The notes under the pieces were generated by a model. That model worked only from the letters and a program-made list of their open reading frames with translations. It was not told where the DNA came from and did no database searches. 64,000 nt of DNA from Climacteris rufus (lineage: Eukaryota; Chordata; Aves; Passeriformes; Climacteridae): contig VZRZ01001990.1 in assembly GCA_013398175.1 (NCBI GenBank), forward strand, positions 1,802,880-1,866,879, written 5' to 3'. Every line of letters begins with the position of its first letter. Position 1 is the stretch's first letter. Of this stretch, positions 51,776 to 64,000 are shown in pieces. The translations under genes were made by a program, and so were the position numbers.

Positions 51776-54700
51776 AAGCAGATATTGAAACATTTTCTTG
51801 AGGGAAGGAATAACTTACAGTCCTTTCTCCCTAGCCTTTGGTTTTACTGCAGTTCTCAGGAATAAAGTGGAATGTAGCATTAGGGTCTAGTGTCTTTGAT
51901 GGCCTCATCATCTAATCATAGGTTTAACATTACTCATTTGCTGGCTCCAGGAATTCCTGCCATTAAGGGCCCTAGAGATGAAACTTTGCCTCAAATATTG
52001 ATTGAAAGGAAGAGAGAGAAATTTAAGCACTTTCTGCGATGCTCTTTCTTTAGACATCTCAGTAAAGCCATGTAATAAATGCAGCAAAAATCAATTTGTT
52101 ATTTTTATGACTATTATACATGTTGGGTTTTATTTCAAGGTATTTTAAAAATAAGATTCACTTTATACCTGGAATAATGCGAAGAGCCCAATCATTCGAA
52201 CATTTATTCATTTTCTTCAGTGTTTGCTTGGGAGAACTATTTTCCATCTACCTAATTACTTGGGGAAATTGAAAGCTTTTAGTTTTTATACCCCACCTGA
52301 TACTTCAGGATTGTTTTCTTGTCTTCTGAATAAGAAAGATTTTGTCTCCTGGTGTCCATTTATTACTAAGCACTTTAGGAGTGAATGCTGTAGTGTTTGT
52401 TGATGATAATTGTTTCTACGGGAACTGGTCAACAGAGGGCCGTAGTGGTGCAAATTGCAGTCTCCTCCCCTCACCTTCCTGGCTCCTGGAGTATTGCTTC
52501 TGAACAGATGCATTTCCACAGAAGATTGTTTCTTATCCTATAGGTGTAAATGAAACAGTCTATAGTTATACTCATCTGCAGGGAAAATGTTGGTTTTTTA
52601 ATTTTTTCTTTACAGTCTAAAACTATCTGTCAAAAGCAAATATTGGGTAAATGCTATAAAAATACTAATACGTAAGACAGTTAGAAGAGAATGACAGACA
52701 GGCAAATATCATAATCCAGCCTAATACTGACAGAACTTGGAATCGGGATCTTAGGAGATGTTGTCCACAGCAAATGAGGATAACTCATATCTTTAAGAAA
52801 AAAGAGATAGTGCTACCTGAGTTTTCCATATGGTAAATTGAGCAATATGAACTGGAAAGACTATATAAAGTAATGTGGTTTTTTAGTAATCGTAATGTAA
52901 ATAGGGCTTTTTTTCCTAACATTGGTAAATCCTTCAAATTGAATGACATTTTACAGATTATGTGGGGAAGTTTGAAATGTGTCAGTCAAACGATAGATGA
53001 CGATAATAAAAACCTTTGAAAAGTACAATTTTGTTTGCACAGAACAGAGTAACTTTAGACATTGAAAAGGAAAGGGAAATGCAAAGTTTGTTTTCCTTTC
53101 ATTTGCTACAGCAAATTAGATGCTTTTATGCTTTTTATGTTGGAAATTCCATGTTAACGACTACAGATTAGCAAGGATGTCCAAATTTTTTTTCTTATCT
53201 GAGCTCCTGAATAAAAGCAACATTGCCAGCGGCTCAAATCCAAGGTATGGTCTAAATTTACATGAAATATCACATTACAAATGTCTGAAGGTACATGTCA
53301 TGGATAATTCAGTTCATATGGGCAGCCTTTTAGGCTCTGAGGGACATGCAATCAAGCCTTTTGCCCAAGGAATTTGGAATTTCTGTGAAAAACATATTTT
53401 AAGTTTTAAAACAACTCCTGTACAGATGGTGCATCATTTGTAGGTTTGGGGAAGAGCAAAAGGCACTAGTCTGTATTTTCAGAATCTTTCTAGTACTGTA
53501 ACTTGTACTATATTTTTTTTTTCACTAGTATCACCTACCACACTAGATTCAATTTTAGGATAATTTAAAGGCTTTCTTTCCTGTATTTCTTACATAAACT
53601 TTAATCATACATCCAAGTACTTGAAATCAATTTTTTCTAGAAAATTGATAATAAACATATAAACACAAAATTATTTTCACTTTTCCTAAAATAGGCTTTG
53701 TTATTTGTATTTTTTAATATAAAATGGATGAAGATGTGTTATGTTTGACAAGATCTGTGCTTGATTAGCTGGCCTTTGTTCCCTCAGCCTAGCTGAGCAT
53801 GTCACAGCTGTGTTGCTGTTGGAGTGGCAGATTTCTTCAATAAACCATGCAGTTTAAAAAAAAAAAGTCAAATTTTGCAGTGCAGTTCCTTCTTACATCA
53901 GATTTAGATTTCAATTTTTTTTTCTTATCCTTTTTTCTTTTCTTTTCTCTCTTAACCAAAACACTACAATAGTTCATAATTACTTCCAGATCTTTTGCAT
54001 ATTCTTCTCTTTGGAGATACAGCTTCTGCAGAAACTGAGTAGTTGTATCCCAAAGGAGTTTTATCTCACGCCACTTGCATTTTTCTGTATCTTATCTATT
54101 AACAAGGGAAGTTTATTTTTTTGAACAGAAAATACTGTCTTATTAAGATGTCTTGCTACTCGATCTGTTTAAAAAATATAATTATTAGAAGGATAAATTG
54201 TTACTTTTGAAAAAAAAATACTATGTCATTTGTGGCTGTAGAATACCTGACAAATTTCTGGATTTTGTAATTTTAAATACATCATTCATTCTGTATTTTC
54301 CCTTCCCCTATGCTGGAATTTGGTCAAGGTGGTAATTATGGAGCCAACAAATGAAATATTAAAACTAGAAGGCAAATAATCTGCTTTTGAATTGCTATAT
54401 TGAGGAAAAAGATTTATTTTAGCTGCTATCCCTTTTAAACAGGTCTTTATTAGGGAAAAAAAAACCTGTACGAGGAGTGAGGAAAATGATATACATTTCC
54501 AAAAAGTACTTTACTTAAGACTGGCAATTAAAATCTAATAGAAGATTCTTAAAGAAATGATAACATGTAAGTCCTTCTTATAATTAAGCTTTAAGTCAAC
54601 TCAGAAAAATTAAGTAGATTCTATGAAAAATTGTAGAACTTAAAATGCCTTAAATAAAGCAAACTATACCAAGAGTATAGCCATAACTTGAAAACCCCAG

Positions 54701-56136
54701 TACATAACTAATTAACTTGAGCTTCAGCTAAGCTTTTCAGATGTTGGTTAGCAGTGTGAGCTTCATGAATGATTTGTGTATGTCTACAGTGTCTTTTCTA
54801 TTGACCTGGAAACTTGGAAGCTGCTTGGGCTGAATTCAGTCTTGTCTCTCTGTATCATAAGCAGTCAGTCCATTCATATTTAAGCAAATAAAGATCTCTG
54901 AAGGTCCGGCTCCCATGCAACAGAACTCATAAATCACTTTCCAGCAGTTGGACACACGGAAAACAGCAGCTCTGTACTGCTAGGGGTACCCTACAGCAGT
55001 CAAAAGTATGAAGTGGCAAAATGGTGCAGACTGTGGCAGAGGAGGCAAATGAGTGCATGCCTTATTGTCCTAAGTGGCAAAAAAAATTATTGAAATTATA
55101 TTAAGAAATTAATCCCACTCCAAGGAGAGGTGTAAAAACAAATGAATAAACAAAAAATGCCCAAAAGATGTGCCTGGCCAGTGAAAATTCAAAGGCAATC
55201 CTCACTGAGGAAATTTGGTGATTGGTTTATCTCTGAAAATATAGAAAGACCCATCAACCAGGCACTGCAGGGATTTTAATAGGCGCTAACACATCTAAAG
55301 GTACATTCTGCGTCAAAGTATGGGGTAGCTCTTGTACTTCAGAAGTTGGCAATTTCTCAATACAGAAACCAAGCAGAAAAAAAATCTTTTTTTTTGGTCC
55401 CTACAACTGACCAGAAGTCCTAAATTGTGTAATTCATACAGTAGAAACAATTCTTGATACTAAACATGCTGTATTCAAGGCTTTCTGTAAAAGTTTAAAG
55501 AGGAATTCTCCAGCTCTGCTGTGCAAAAACCTTTTACTTTTCATCATAGATTTTCTTTTATTTTAATATTCTTTATCTGTCTACTCTTCCTGCCAGTATT
55601 AGATTCAACTTTAATTATGCTTCTTGGTCTCCCTCCAGAGGTATTCCTGGAGTTCTCATAGACTTTAATTTTTGTTTAATAAGTGATAGCTCTTCCAGAG
55701 TAACTATGATAACAGCACGGTTACAGAAGTGTTTGCTATTTGTCTTTTAGAACCAACTGCAATAGGAAGGCTAAAGATAAGTTAGATAATGACTGCTTCT
55801 CTTAAATCTAAGGAAAAACTAAGCTGGAACTTAAGCTACTTAGGAAATTAAATATGATACAACTTCAATGATGAAATTAAGGTGGGTTATGCAAATTCCT
55901 ATGAAGCTATAATTTTTTAGCCCTTCTTTTCTGTATCATGAAACAAGTTGGGTGCTTTAGCTTTGATAGTTTTTTCCCATTTGTCCTGTTGGATTATCCA
56001 CTGTCTCTGTTTTTGTACTAGTGCAAATAGGAGACTGCTGCATATTACATCATTGCAAAAATCTGAATTCAAATTTGATGTAGAGGGTAAGGACACATGT
56101 TGCCTTGCTCTTTGCTGTTAAAAATAACTAGTTCCA

Positions 56137-56399
56137 TAGTAGCTAGTTCTCAAGGTTATTGTTCTGTAAACATAGCCATGTTATTGTAGAACTATCTTAT
56201 CAATTGCATTCCTTTCCCATGGACACAGATCTTTGATGGACATTTTCCTTGACCACTGTAGTTGAAGGAGGAAGAACTGCTTTCCTCCAATGACTAGTGA
56301 TTTCTAAAAGGGTATATAGGAAATAAAAGAAGGTGGGTCTTGCCTTCTTCCTTCCTTTCCTCTGAACTTGAACACAGTTGTCTCTGGCTCTTCTTTCTG
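56137..56399 (+). mobile_element. LTR-like interspersed repeat, copy 1
   Basis: This segment aligns by eye with 59965-60220 along its whole length in the same orientation, about four bases in five identical with small indels. Shared exact words include TAGCTAGTT, TGTAAACATAG, TTGAAGGAGGAAGAACTG and TAGTGATTTCTAAA. Toward its 3' part it has an AATAAA hexamer (GGAAATAAAAGAAGG) and then GTCTTGCC and TGTCTCTGGCTCTTC, an order typical of U3, R and U5 in retroviral-type LTRs. I could not define TG...CA termini or target-site duplications. Classification to an endogenous retrovirus family is not possible by eye. It is non-coding and degraded. Confidence 0.5.
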
Positions 56400-57112
56400 C
56401 ACCTCCAGCATTCCAGCAGCGTTAGACACACAGAAACACACATGCAAACATACAGAAACTCATTGTTTCAATAATCCTTTTTTTCCAGCATATCTTGAAA
56501 ACATTCATCCTAAAAAAGTTCTGCATCTGCTACACTACTTCCATCCAGCAGCTTCATCTCTACTAACCCCACTTTTGTACAGGTGCTGATAGTTACAAGA
56601 CTAACTCACCAACACATTTGGAAACTGCTCAGACATTTGTTTCCTGGTTTAGTGGGTTAACTGACTAAGAGCCTTGCTTAAAACCCACCAGAGCTACTCA
56701 AAGAAAAGGATTCAGGATTGAAAAATTTGGAGCACAGAGGAGAAGAGACAAAACACAACTTATGTTTTCATGGCAGCAAACTGTACATTCAGATCTCTGC
56801 ATCTAATAGAATCATACTCTTAGACTACAGTTTTAGTGGTCAATTTAGACTTTCTGGCCAAGATCACACTTGCAGAGGTATCATATTTTCTCAGTGCCTA
56901 GTTTTGTATTATTGTTTGATCCCTTTCATCAATATATGTGATGGTGGAAACAGTCACATCAAACCAAAAATTAAGTCTGAGTAAAAAATTTATTTTTAAC
57001 TGATTATACTTCTAAAGTAGTCACAAAACCAATAGCTTGTAGCAGGTGGCAAATAGGGTGGCTGGGACTGTAGGAAAGACAAACTGCCTCTGTAACAGTC
57101 AAGATACAAGAA

Positions 57113-57206
57113 AAAGATTTTGGCATTTGATAGGAGAGCAATAAGTTAAAATTAACAACAAAGATTTTGGCATTTGATAGGAGAGCAATAAGTTAAAATT
57201 AACAAC
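57113..57206. repeat. Tandem duplication, two 47-base units
   Basis: The unit beginning AAAGATTTTGGCATTTGATA and containing GGAGAGCAATAAGTTAAAAT is repeated with no visible mismatch, offset by 47 bases. The second unit runs straight into the AAC microsatellite. Perfect identity implies a recent duplication or an assembly artefact. Confidence 0.9.
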
Positions 57207-57226
57207 AACAACAACAACAACAACAA
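57199..57226. repeat. (AAC)n microsatellite
   Basis: About eight to nine uninterrupted AAC units at the end of the second 47-base copy. The first copy has only two such units, so the array expanded after or during the duplication. Confidence 0.9.
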
Positions 57227-57674
57227 AATCCCATAGATTTTCATACACTCTACAAAGCACTAGAAAGGTGTATGAAAATGTTCAGCAATGTAGCTCCAAA
57301 ATGAGACTTTGTAACTTCACTTTTACCACAAGTCAATTTTAAGTTCAATTAAAAGAGTCTCTGTAGATGAAGCTAGTACTTTCTATAATATTCTCATCCC
57401 ATTTGGACTACATAAAGGTCAAGGGAAAAGCAATAGTTCTACTGTGTCCTTATCTGGTATCAAATACAGTACAGCTTAAACACATACTTAGATTCTGATA
57501 TTGATTTTGGTCTCTTCACAATCCACAACATGGCCTATAAACAAATAGGTTGTTACACACACTTAGTGTAATTTCCAAAGTGAACTCTAGTACAAGCTAT
57601 AGGAGAAGCAGAAAACTTTTTCCTTTAAATATATATATTTTTAATCCAGAAATTAAGTGGTTTGTTGAAGAGAG

Positions 57675-57709
57675 GGTTTTTTTTTTTTTGTGGGTTTTTT
57701 TTCCCCCCT
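57675..57709. repeat. T-rich homopolymer cluster
   Basis: GGG, then a T run of about 14, GTGGG, a T run of 8 and C6. A low-complexity, length-unstable stretch. Confidence 0.75.
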
Positions 57710-59964
57710 AAGCATTTCTCACTTGCTTTTTAGAATTCTGGAAAATTTTGAGTTTTGGTTTGTTTTTTTCTTCTGTATGCTAAAAGGGTGTCAGAGAATT
57801 TTCTTGCATTAATTCCTTGTCCATGTGTGGAACATCTTCCAGCCCAAACTCAGTCTTCATCTCTTGGTCATCTGGTTCTGATAATCTAATCCTCAAACAG
57901 AAATCATCAGTATATTCTTTACTACTTATTGAGCAATTTTATTTTCTTCATCATTCTGTGTGGTGTCCTTCCAGATTCTTGTACAGTCAGAAAAATAATT
58001 CTGTGCTTTTTGTAGTAAGCAGGACGTTGTCTTTCTTATCTTACACCAGAGTCCTCATGGAACTTCTGGTTCTTTCTCTTGGCTGTCCTTGTCAGAGTAC
58101 TTTTGTCAAAAATGTCAAAGAATATACTTATTGCACCATCAGTGAGATGCTGATCTGAACTTCTAGATTCATGGCAAAACAGGCAGGCTCAGAAAGCTGC
58201 AAGAATCAGCTTTCCCATATCCTAATATGGCAAGATGTCTTCCCTTGAATTCACTATAAAGTTACATACAATTGAGATGGATTGTAGATGGAAACACTTA
58301 GAAAGTCAGAGTCAGTTAGTATTTCTTAAAGGGCTGAGAAAGGGTAACAACATTTTGAGACTATCAATATTAATAAATATACCATAGTTTTTCTGGGGGT
58401 TCACTATATTGGAGACAACATGAGTGGTTTTATGTACATCCAAAGGTCTTTTATTTATTTTTGGAATACTTCAAATTAGTTATCTACCTCTAACATCAAA
58501 GAGTGGTTGAGTAAAAAGTGAAATGGCTTTTATGATTAATACCCATATATAGAACACATGTTAATAATAATTTTAGCATCTCTTAAATGAAAAACTATTT
58601 TTTTCAGTCAGGAAGCAAACTCTAGAAGTTGTGGAGATATGTGTATCTTGTAGCACATATCTTCTGTGTGTACTAGAAGGTGTGCAGAATTTCTACAAGG
58701 TGATGAAGGTTAATTTTATATAATTTAAATAAATTTGGCCATTTCCCTAGTGTTATTTGAATAATATAAATGTTTTTGTAGATTTTTTTGCTCTTTTCTT
58801 CCAAGACTTCAATGAAGTATTCCTCTGGGAATGTTTGACTTTGTTTTCAAGATAAATTGCACAATTACCACAGGTGATCAGAAAGGCAAAGGGTCTGTGT
58901 GTTTCCAAGAAAGCAAAAAAATTAATATATTACTTCAAGTCAAGAAAATAGAGGAAAAATGAGACTATAGTCTTGTGAAAGTGAAATCTAAAAGTTTGTA
59001 TTACCTTTGTATTATTACATTCATATTCATATAAACAGTATTATGAAAGTTTCACATTCTTTTCCTTTCTGTGATTTGGCCAGATACCAGGAGTATTCAA
59101 ATACTTGCAGATTTTCCTTCCAGGAGAATGTTGTCAGTCATTCTGCAACTTGCTTGTTGTGGGAAATAGCCACACTTAAAATGGATGACCAGTTACAAAA
59201 GCCTAAAATTGATCCCAAATTTGTTGAAAGAGTAGACTAAAAATATATCTTATTTATCATGTGTCAGAAGTATATATGTGAGTGTGAGAGAAGTATACAG
59301 GCAGTATTAGTGCAATTCTTAGACCTGATTCTCATTCCAAAAAAATAATGCAAGGTTTTAAGAATCCAATGTAAATTCTTCTAGGAATGGTAGGGGCAGT
59401 CTTAGGATCTTAAAAACAGTATAATCAACTCAAAAATTTATGAGGCTGTATCTTGAAATCAGTTTTCCTGGTTTTACCTGCTTTTAATGGACATGGGTTT
59501 TTGCCATTAAAAAACTCACAAAACATTTCCTCCATCTTGTAAAATTTCTTTTGAATATTTCCTCCTAAATGAAGTAAAGCAAGTTATTGTGATTTCTGGT
59601 TATGAAGTTATTGGTGATTCTAGGAGGTAACTTCACAACATGAAGTTCAAATCCAAGCTAAATTACCCAATGCATGTTGTAAATTACAAACACATTCTGT
59701 AAAGTTCTATAGATGAAAGCTAGCATCTGTTCACCTCTATACAAGATTTTCTTCCCAACTCATTCAAAGGTCTAGAAAGAATAAAGTTGATATAATAGAT
59801 TTTCATCTGTCTCAAGAAGTTTTAATAAAAATACAGTGATTCAGAAATTGAGGTATCAACTGAGTTATCAGTATCTTAGACTAGAAAATTCACTAAATGT
59901 TCACTATGACAAAAAAACCCAACTGTTGCCCTGATTTTTGCAGTCCTAGATGTTTTCATTTTTC

Positions 59965-60220
59965 TGTAGCTAGTTTCTCACAATCTTCTCTGTAAACATA
60001 GCTATGTTATTGTAACTGTATCTTATCATTCACATTCCTTTCTCATAAACACAGAACTTTAATGGACATTTCCTTTGACCACTGTAATTGAAGGAGGAAG
60101 AACTGATTTCCTCCAATGAATAGTGATTTCTAAATTGATATAAAAAATAAAGAAGGCAGGTCTTGCCTCCCTTCCTTCTCTCTGATCCTGGTAACAGGTG
60201 TCTCTAGCTCTTCCTTTTGT
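59965..60220 (+). mobile_element. LTR-like interspersed repeat, copy 2
   Basis: Direct-orientation partner of 56137-56399, 3.8 kb away. It shares the AATAAA hexamer (AAAAAATAAAGAAGG), the GTCTTGCC word and the GTGTCTCTAGCTCTTCC tail. Immediately 3' is GTCGTTACTGCGACACCCAA, which contains a small GTCG/CGAC stem and has a loose resemblance to the region after a U5 end. The pair could be the two ends of one decayed element or two independent insertions. No recognisable gag, pol or env frame lies between them. Confidence 0.5.
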
Positions 60221-60682
60221 GTCGTTACTGCGACACCCAACTGACATTAATTTAAGACATGGAGAAGAGAGAAGTCCAATGAAGATAAAATTGATGAACA
60301 CAGTGGCACCTGTAGTGCAAGGAGAATCGTAGGGTGATTACTACACATCTGTCCATTCAGTTACTGCAGTTTCTTGAGAAAATTTAAATTTATGGCACAA
60401 TTCTTGTGAAATGTGGAAAGGGTGAAAGAACTCTGAGAATCACCATTCCTATTTTTTATAACTATATTATTTAACTTGTAATATTATCACTAGATTTCTT
60501 TAAGACATTTTCTAGTCATCATGAATAAAACATTAAAAATTGTAATCAAAAGATTATTTGGAAAGAAATATAAAAGCCTTGTTGTTCCTTTTTCACTCCT
60601 TCCCTATTTTTTCCAGTGCAAAAACAGTACTGTTATCAATTTGAAATGTTGCTAAATGTATTCATAATTTATGTCTAAACTA

Positions 60683-60703
60683 TTTTCTTCTTCTTCTTTT
60701 TTT
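60683..60703. repeat. Pyrimidine (TTC/T) tract bordering the gap
   Basis: TTTTC followed by TTCTTCTTC and T7, ending at the first N. The sequence after the gap resumes with TTCTTTTTTTTTCCC, so the gap probably lies inside one pyrimidine simple repeat. Confidence 0.8.
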
Positions 60704-60764
60704 NNNNNNNNNNNNNNNNNNNNNNNNNNNNNNNNNNNNNNNNNNNNNNNNNNNNNNNNNNNNN
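60704..60764. other. Assembly gap, 61 N
   Basis: Sixty-one consecutive N bases. Both flanks are TTC/T-rich, so the missing sequence is most likely a simple repeat the assembler could not close. True length is unknown. Confidence 0.99.
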
Positions 60765-62603
60765 TTCTTTTTTTTTCCCTTTTGTGTACTGGAGATTGGA
60801 GAATTTTAAAGAAATAGGGCCAGGAAAATACACTCTAAAGTAAAAATTCTAATAATATCAGAGAGTAAGTAAACGTATGTCATGATTTAAAAGAAAACCA
60901 TCCAAATATCAAGTAATATCTGTAGTGTATTTTGGTTCATTATTTCGTATTTTTAGCCTTTTACTCTGCTCTCGATGTTACTCATCTCCTATCCTGTGCA
61001 TGAACAGTTTCATAGCAGGTTTCAGTCTGAACCTTCAGTCAAGGAGATGGTAGTGATACATTCTGTAGGCAGTGATACTTTTCAAGTAATGACAGAATAG
61101 GCAAGGAGGACAAGTTAGGTCGGCACAGGTGGGTTGAAATTGCCATTATCCTAATAACTTAGTACTTTTTTTTATAAATAGAATTTAATAGAATCTGATT
61201 ATGTATGAAGACTCTTTTTATTTGTTTCATTTGTTAATTTTTCAACTTAAAAATTTAATTTTCATTCTGCTTTTAGTACAAAGAAGTGATGTCACCATTC
61301 TTGAAGACTGTCAATATTGGACAATATCTAAACATGCCTCAGTCTTTGAGTGTTCCATACCCCACCTTGTTCTGAGTCACTCCCACTGCCCTACCAAGCA
61401 GGAGCCTCAAGGAAAGAAAGATCAATGCATTCATGTATTGAAGTAGTTCTCTTGTACATAATTTTGTCAAGGGCTTCTGTTGCTTCACCATGTAATTGGC
61501 ATCAGCATTTTTGAGGCATGGAAAAGTCTTCAAGGTCTTGCATTAAGGCTCAGAAGATCCACTATGTGAACTACACCAAAACTACATGAGATATAGTCTA
61601 GTTATTCAAGCACTTAGCTGCTAATAACCAAATTACTATGATATGATTCTACTTGACTATAGCATAAATCTTGCAACTTCTGTCACTGTATCAATTTCAT
61701 TTGGTGTTTATCTTTCCACTTCTCGCATCTTGAGGATGAGAAAGATTTCTTTGGAATCCAAGATAATATAAACAAAATTGCTCCACCTCTTAATCCAGTG
61801 CATGCAATGATCTGAATGGCCATTGCAAAGGCAACCGTAATGCTGGCATTCCTGAGTATTTCAATCTATTGTTTGCATCTTAAAAAGAAAAAAGAAAACA
61901 AGGCACCTCTTCACAAGTACTGATCATCTCTCAGGATCATGAGTCTGTTATGTTAAATTATGCCTAAAAAGGAGAGTAAATTGTAGTAGTTGTGAATTAA
62001 TGGAGGGTTGAGAGTCTTTAGTGAATCTTGTAGTAGTTACTTTGTAGGGAAACAATGCATGAACCATGAATCCTGTGTTTTTCTGGTTCTGCATCATATT
62101 TTGCATTAGTTTTGGGTAGTTAGTTGGGCAAGTTTCAAACATTTTTATTGTGAATAATTACTTTGGATAAATTGATGAGGTTTTCCACCTATGCGGATAC
62201 AAAAAGAGATTGGTTTGCTTCCATATAGATATCTTAACGGCTTTTTAGGCACTTTAGGATATCTTCCCTAAAATCCAGTTAGGCATTTTGGATGTCTTGA
62301 AGAATCTGAGAAACTTGAACTGAGCAGAAAGATCTAACAAAATACATGCAAGAATCTCTTGTTCTTTTGCAGACACAGGTAGACCCTCTATTTGTCTTTA
62401 AAAATTTAATTCGCGTTCTTTCTTCTACCTGTCTTAGGAAGCCTTTTTTCCTTTCTCCTCCCTCTTTTCAAGTCCTTTCCTGATTTGTAGTCATGCCAAT
62501 TCTGCTTTTCTGACTGCATAGTCATAGCAGCTGTGATGCAGAAAAGCATCTCAAAGGAAAATTCCAATAAGGGTTGTTATAGTGTACAGTAAAAGGCTCT
62601 GAT

Positions 62604-62632
62604 TAAAAAAAAAAACAAAAAAAACCAAAAAA
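62604..62632. repeat. A-rich tract (A runs broken by C)
   Basis: A11, then CAAAAAAAACC and A6. It resembles a retroposon tail, but no recognisable element lies upstream. Confidence 0.7.
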
Positions 62633-64000
62633 TTGTATATTTTGAACATTAACCCAGCCTTTTGTTTCTTAAAATGTCTCTAGCTGCTTGTATTTGGGCA
62701 ACTGAATCCTTTCATTCTTAGTTTATCAAACTGATTTTGTACTCTACAAAGATGATTTAACTGCGTCCAAAAGTTGGATCGTTAGGCTAGCTTCAGTTAC
62801 AAAATTTGAAAAACAACAAAAACCAACAGTGCTGAAGAAAGGATGTGTTACAATGGTTTTCTGGGTCACAAGCTAAAGATTTGAGTGCTGATACTCTGTC
62901 TTTCCTAACCAGGACTTTCCTGCTCACCGGTGGGTCAAGAGTGTGCTCATTATTTGGGTATATTGGTAACTTGCCTTTTATAAAGCCAATCATGAGTTCA
63001 AGATTACTGTTATTGGGATTTTTTAAGATGCATGACTTAGTCAAAGCTGTGAATGTTCATGTAATCAGTGATTACATGATTTTGTGATTAGTGACTAGAT
63101 TTCACAGCTATTCTTTGAGAAAATTTTCTTATCTATGCAAAGCCAGCTTTTTTTGGCCCATATCAAGAAACAAGCATTGGGAATTTCTGCCTGATTTTTT
63201 ACTCCTGGAAAAAATGAAATGTAAAACAGAATAGTTTTTTTACTGTAAGTCTCTATCCTTTGATAACATAACCTCTAAGACTAGAAAATCTGTCTACGAA
63301 CTGTAATCCAGCTAATGTATTTTGATTTGGTTTTCCTTGTGATGAAGAGTAAATGTGTATTACACTTAAAGAAAAGTTCTAAGGAATTATTGCAAAAGAG
63401 AGTAATCTTTACTTGCTAGAGAGAGAGATCAACCTATTTTCGTCTCTAGTATCAGAAATCTTATGGTGTGATAGAGACAGTGAGTTGTATGACAAAAAGC
63501 TGTTTGTGGTGCATTGAAAAGCTTCTCTTTAACTTAGTGGTCTATGATGTAAAAATCTGTTATTATTTAATATCAGTTAGGTGGTTTTAATCAGTTTGAA
63601 ATTTCATCATGGAAATCCATGGTAATCGTAAAAGAATTTTTAAAAAATCAGTGATCAGTAGCTGCTTTTGTTTTCATTTGTAACTGCAAAGAAGCAAAAA
63701 ATTGAACTCAAGAAGTATGGATGTTACACAGATTATTGCCTGGCCTATACAATAAAATGTACAAGGTGTAGTAGTGAAGCAAGGTGAGGAATCTGCTGTT
63801 GTGGTATTTTGTTGTGCTTATGTTCTTTGGGCAACTGTATGAACTGAAGAAACAAGATGTGTTTTCATATTCTCTATACAAGGAAACTAAAGCTTGCTTA
63901 AGGGTGAAACAGAAGACATGACCACCTAATTTTTTTTGAAAATCAGAATGACTTACAGTTTTTAAATGGTCAGGTCATTCTTCTTTGGTGGAGGGGGGGA

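Larger units (their letters stand above)
1..64000 (+). other. NBEA: NBEA gene body, internal slice (partial at both ends)
   Basis: Five spliceable exons on the plus strand read, in order, as one continuous stretch of neurobeachin, so the whole window lies inside this gene. Neither the initiator region nor the BEACH and WD40 C-terminus is present. In known vertebrate biology neurobeachin is a protein of roughly 2,900 residues with an armadillo/ConA-like N-terminal half, a PKA-regulatory-subunit binding site, a DUF1088 block, PH-BEACH and WD40 repeats. It acts at post-Golgi and synaptic membranes. What is seen here is the linker before DUF1088 and the beginning of DUF1088. The paralogue LRBA is the main alternative. 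The serine run and the exact wording of the linker match my recollection of NBEA rather than LRBA. The avian origin is an inference from the CR1 fragment and the low repeat load. Confidence 0.9.
50317..64000 (+). other. 5' part of the next intron (at least 13.7 kb)
   Basis: AT-rich intron continuing past the window. It holds a T18 run at 51758-51775, an LTR-like repeat pair at 56137-56399 and 59965-60220, a 47-base tandem duplication with an AAC microsatellite at 57113-57226, a T/G/C homopolymer cluster at 57675-57709, an assembly gap at 60704-60764, and an A-rich tract at 62604-62632. No further neurobeachin exon is seen. Confidence 0.75.

Noticed and set aside
51740..51790. Long T run followed by AAGCAG, resembling a splice acceptor
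   Set aside because: No open frame compatible with neurobeachin follows, and no donor pairs with it.
50317..64000. Search for the next NBEA exon (expected to begin Glu-Trp-Gln) and for the single-exon MAB21L1 gene known to be nested in NBEA introns of mammals
   Set aside because: No matching coding sequence was seen, and no open frame exceeds 177 codons anywhere in the window, so MAB21L1 (about 359 residues) is not here.

Overview
This window is intronic and exonic DNA from a vertebrate nuclear genome. By recognition of the translated exons it is an internal, plus-strand slice of NBEA, which encodes neurobeachin, a large BEACH-domain scaffold and A-kinase anchoring protein of neuronal membrane trafficking. 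An avian (or at least sauropsid) source is inferred from a CR1-type LINE 3' fragment at about 20486-20540, long AT-rich introns, and very few young repeats. The species cannot be named from the sequence. There are no operons, tRNA or rRNA genes, CRISPR arrays or bacterial-type genes.

Five exons are clear: 11274-11712, 22963-23117, 27097-27223, 31324-31451 and 50255-50316. Each has a GT donor and an AG acceptor, and the split codons rejoin to give one open frame across all four internal junctions (codon remainders 2/1, 1/2, 2/1 and 1/2). Together they cover the variable linker in the middle of neurobeachin, including a nine-serine run, and run into the start of the conserved DUF1088-type block that precedes the PH-BEACH module. 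A sixth candidate exon at 872-976 (105 bases, phase 0 at both ends) is newly proposed here. Its junction to the 11274 exon works only with a second AG two bases further in, so it is either a cassette exon or is joined through an exon I did not find.

The rest is intron: about 10.3, 11.3, 4.0, 4.1 and 18.8 kb, plus at least 13.7 kb after the last exon. Structure visible inside the introns includes: a CpG-bearing, GC-richer block at about 15185-15620 that looks like a regulatory element; the CR1 fragment; an unidentified GC-richer block at 20650-21060, open on the minus strand; a direct repeat pair at 56137-56399 and 59965-60220 with polyadenylation hexamers, resembling old LTR ends; a 47-base tandem duplication running into an AAC microsatellite near 57113-57226; two perfect hairpins; a recurring 12-base palindrome; and an assembly gap at 60704-60764.

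No exotic or previously undescribed multi-gene system is visible. The most checkable new points are the 872-976 exon, the tandem acceptor at 11272-11275, the 15.2-15.6 kb element and the LTR-like pair.
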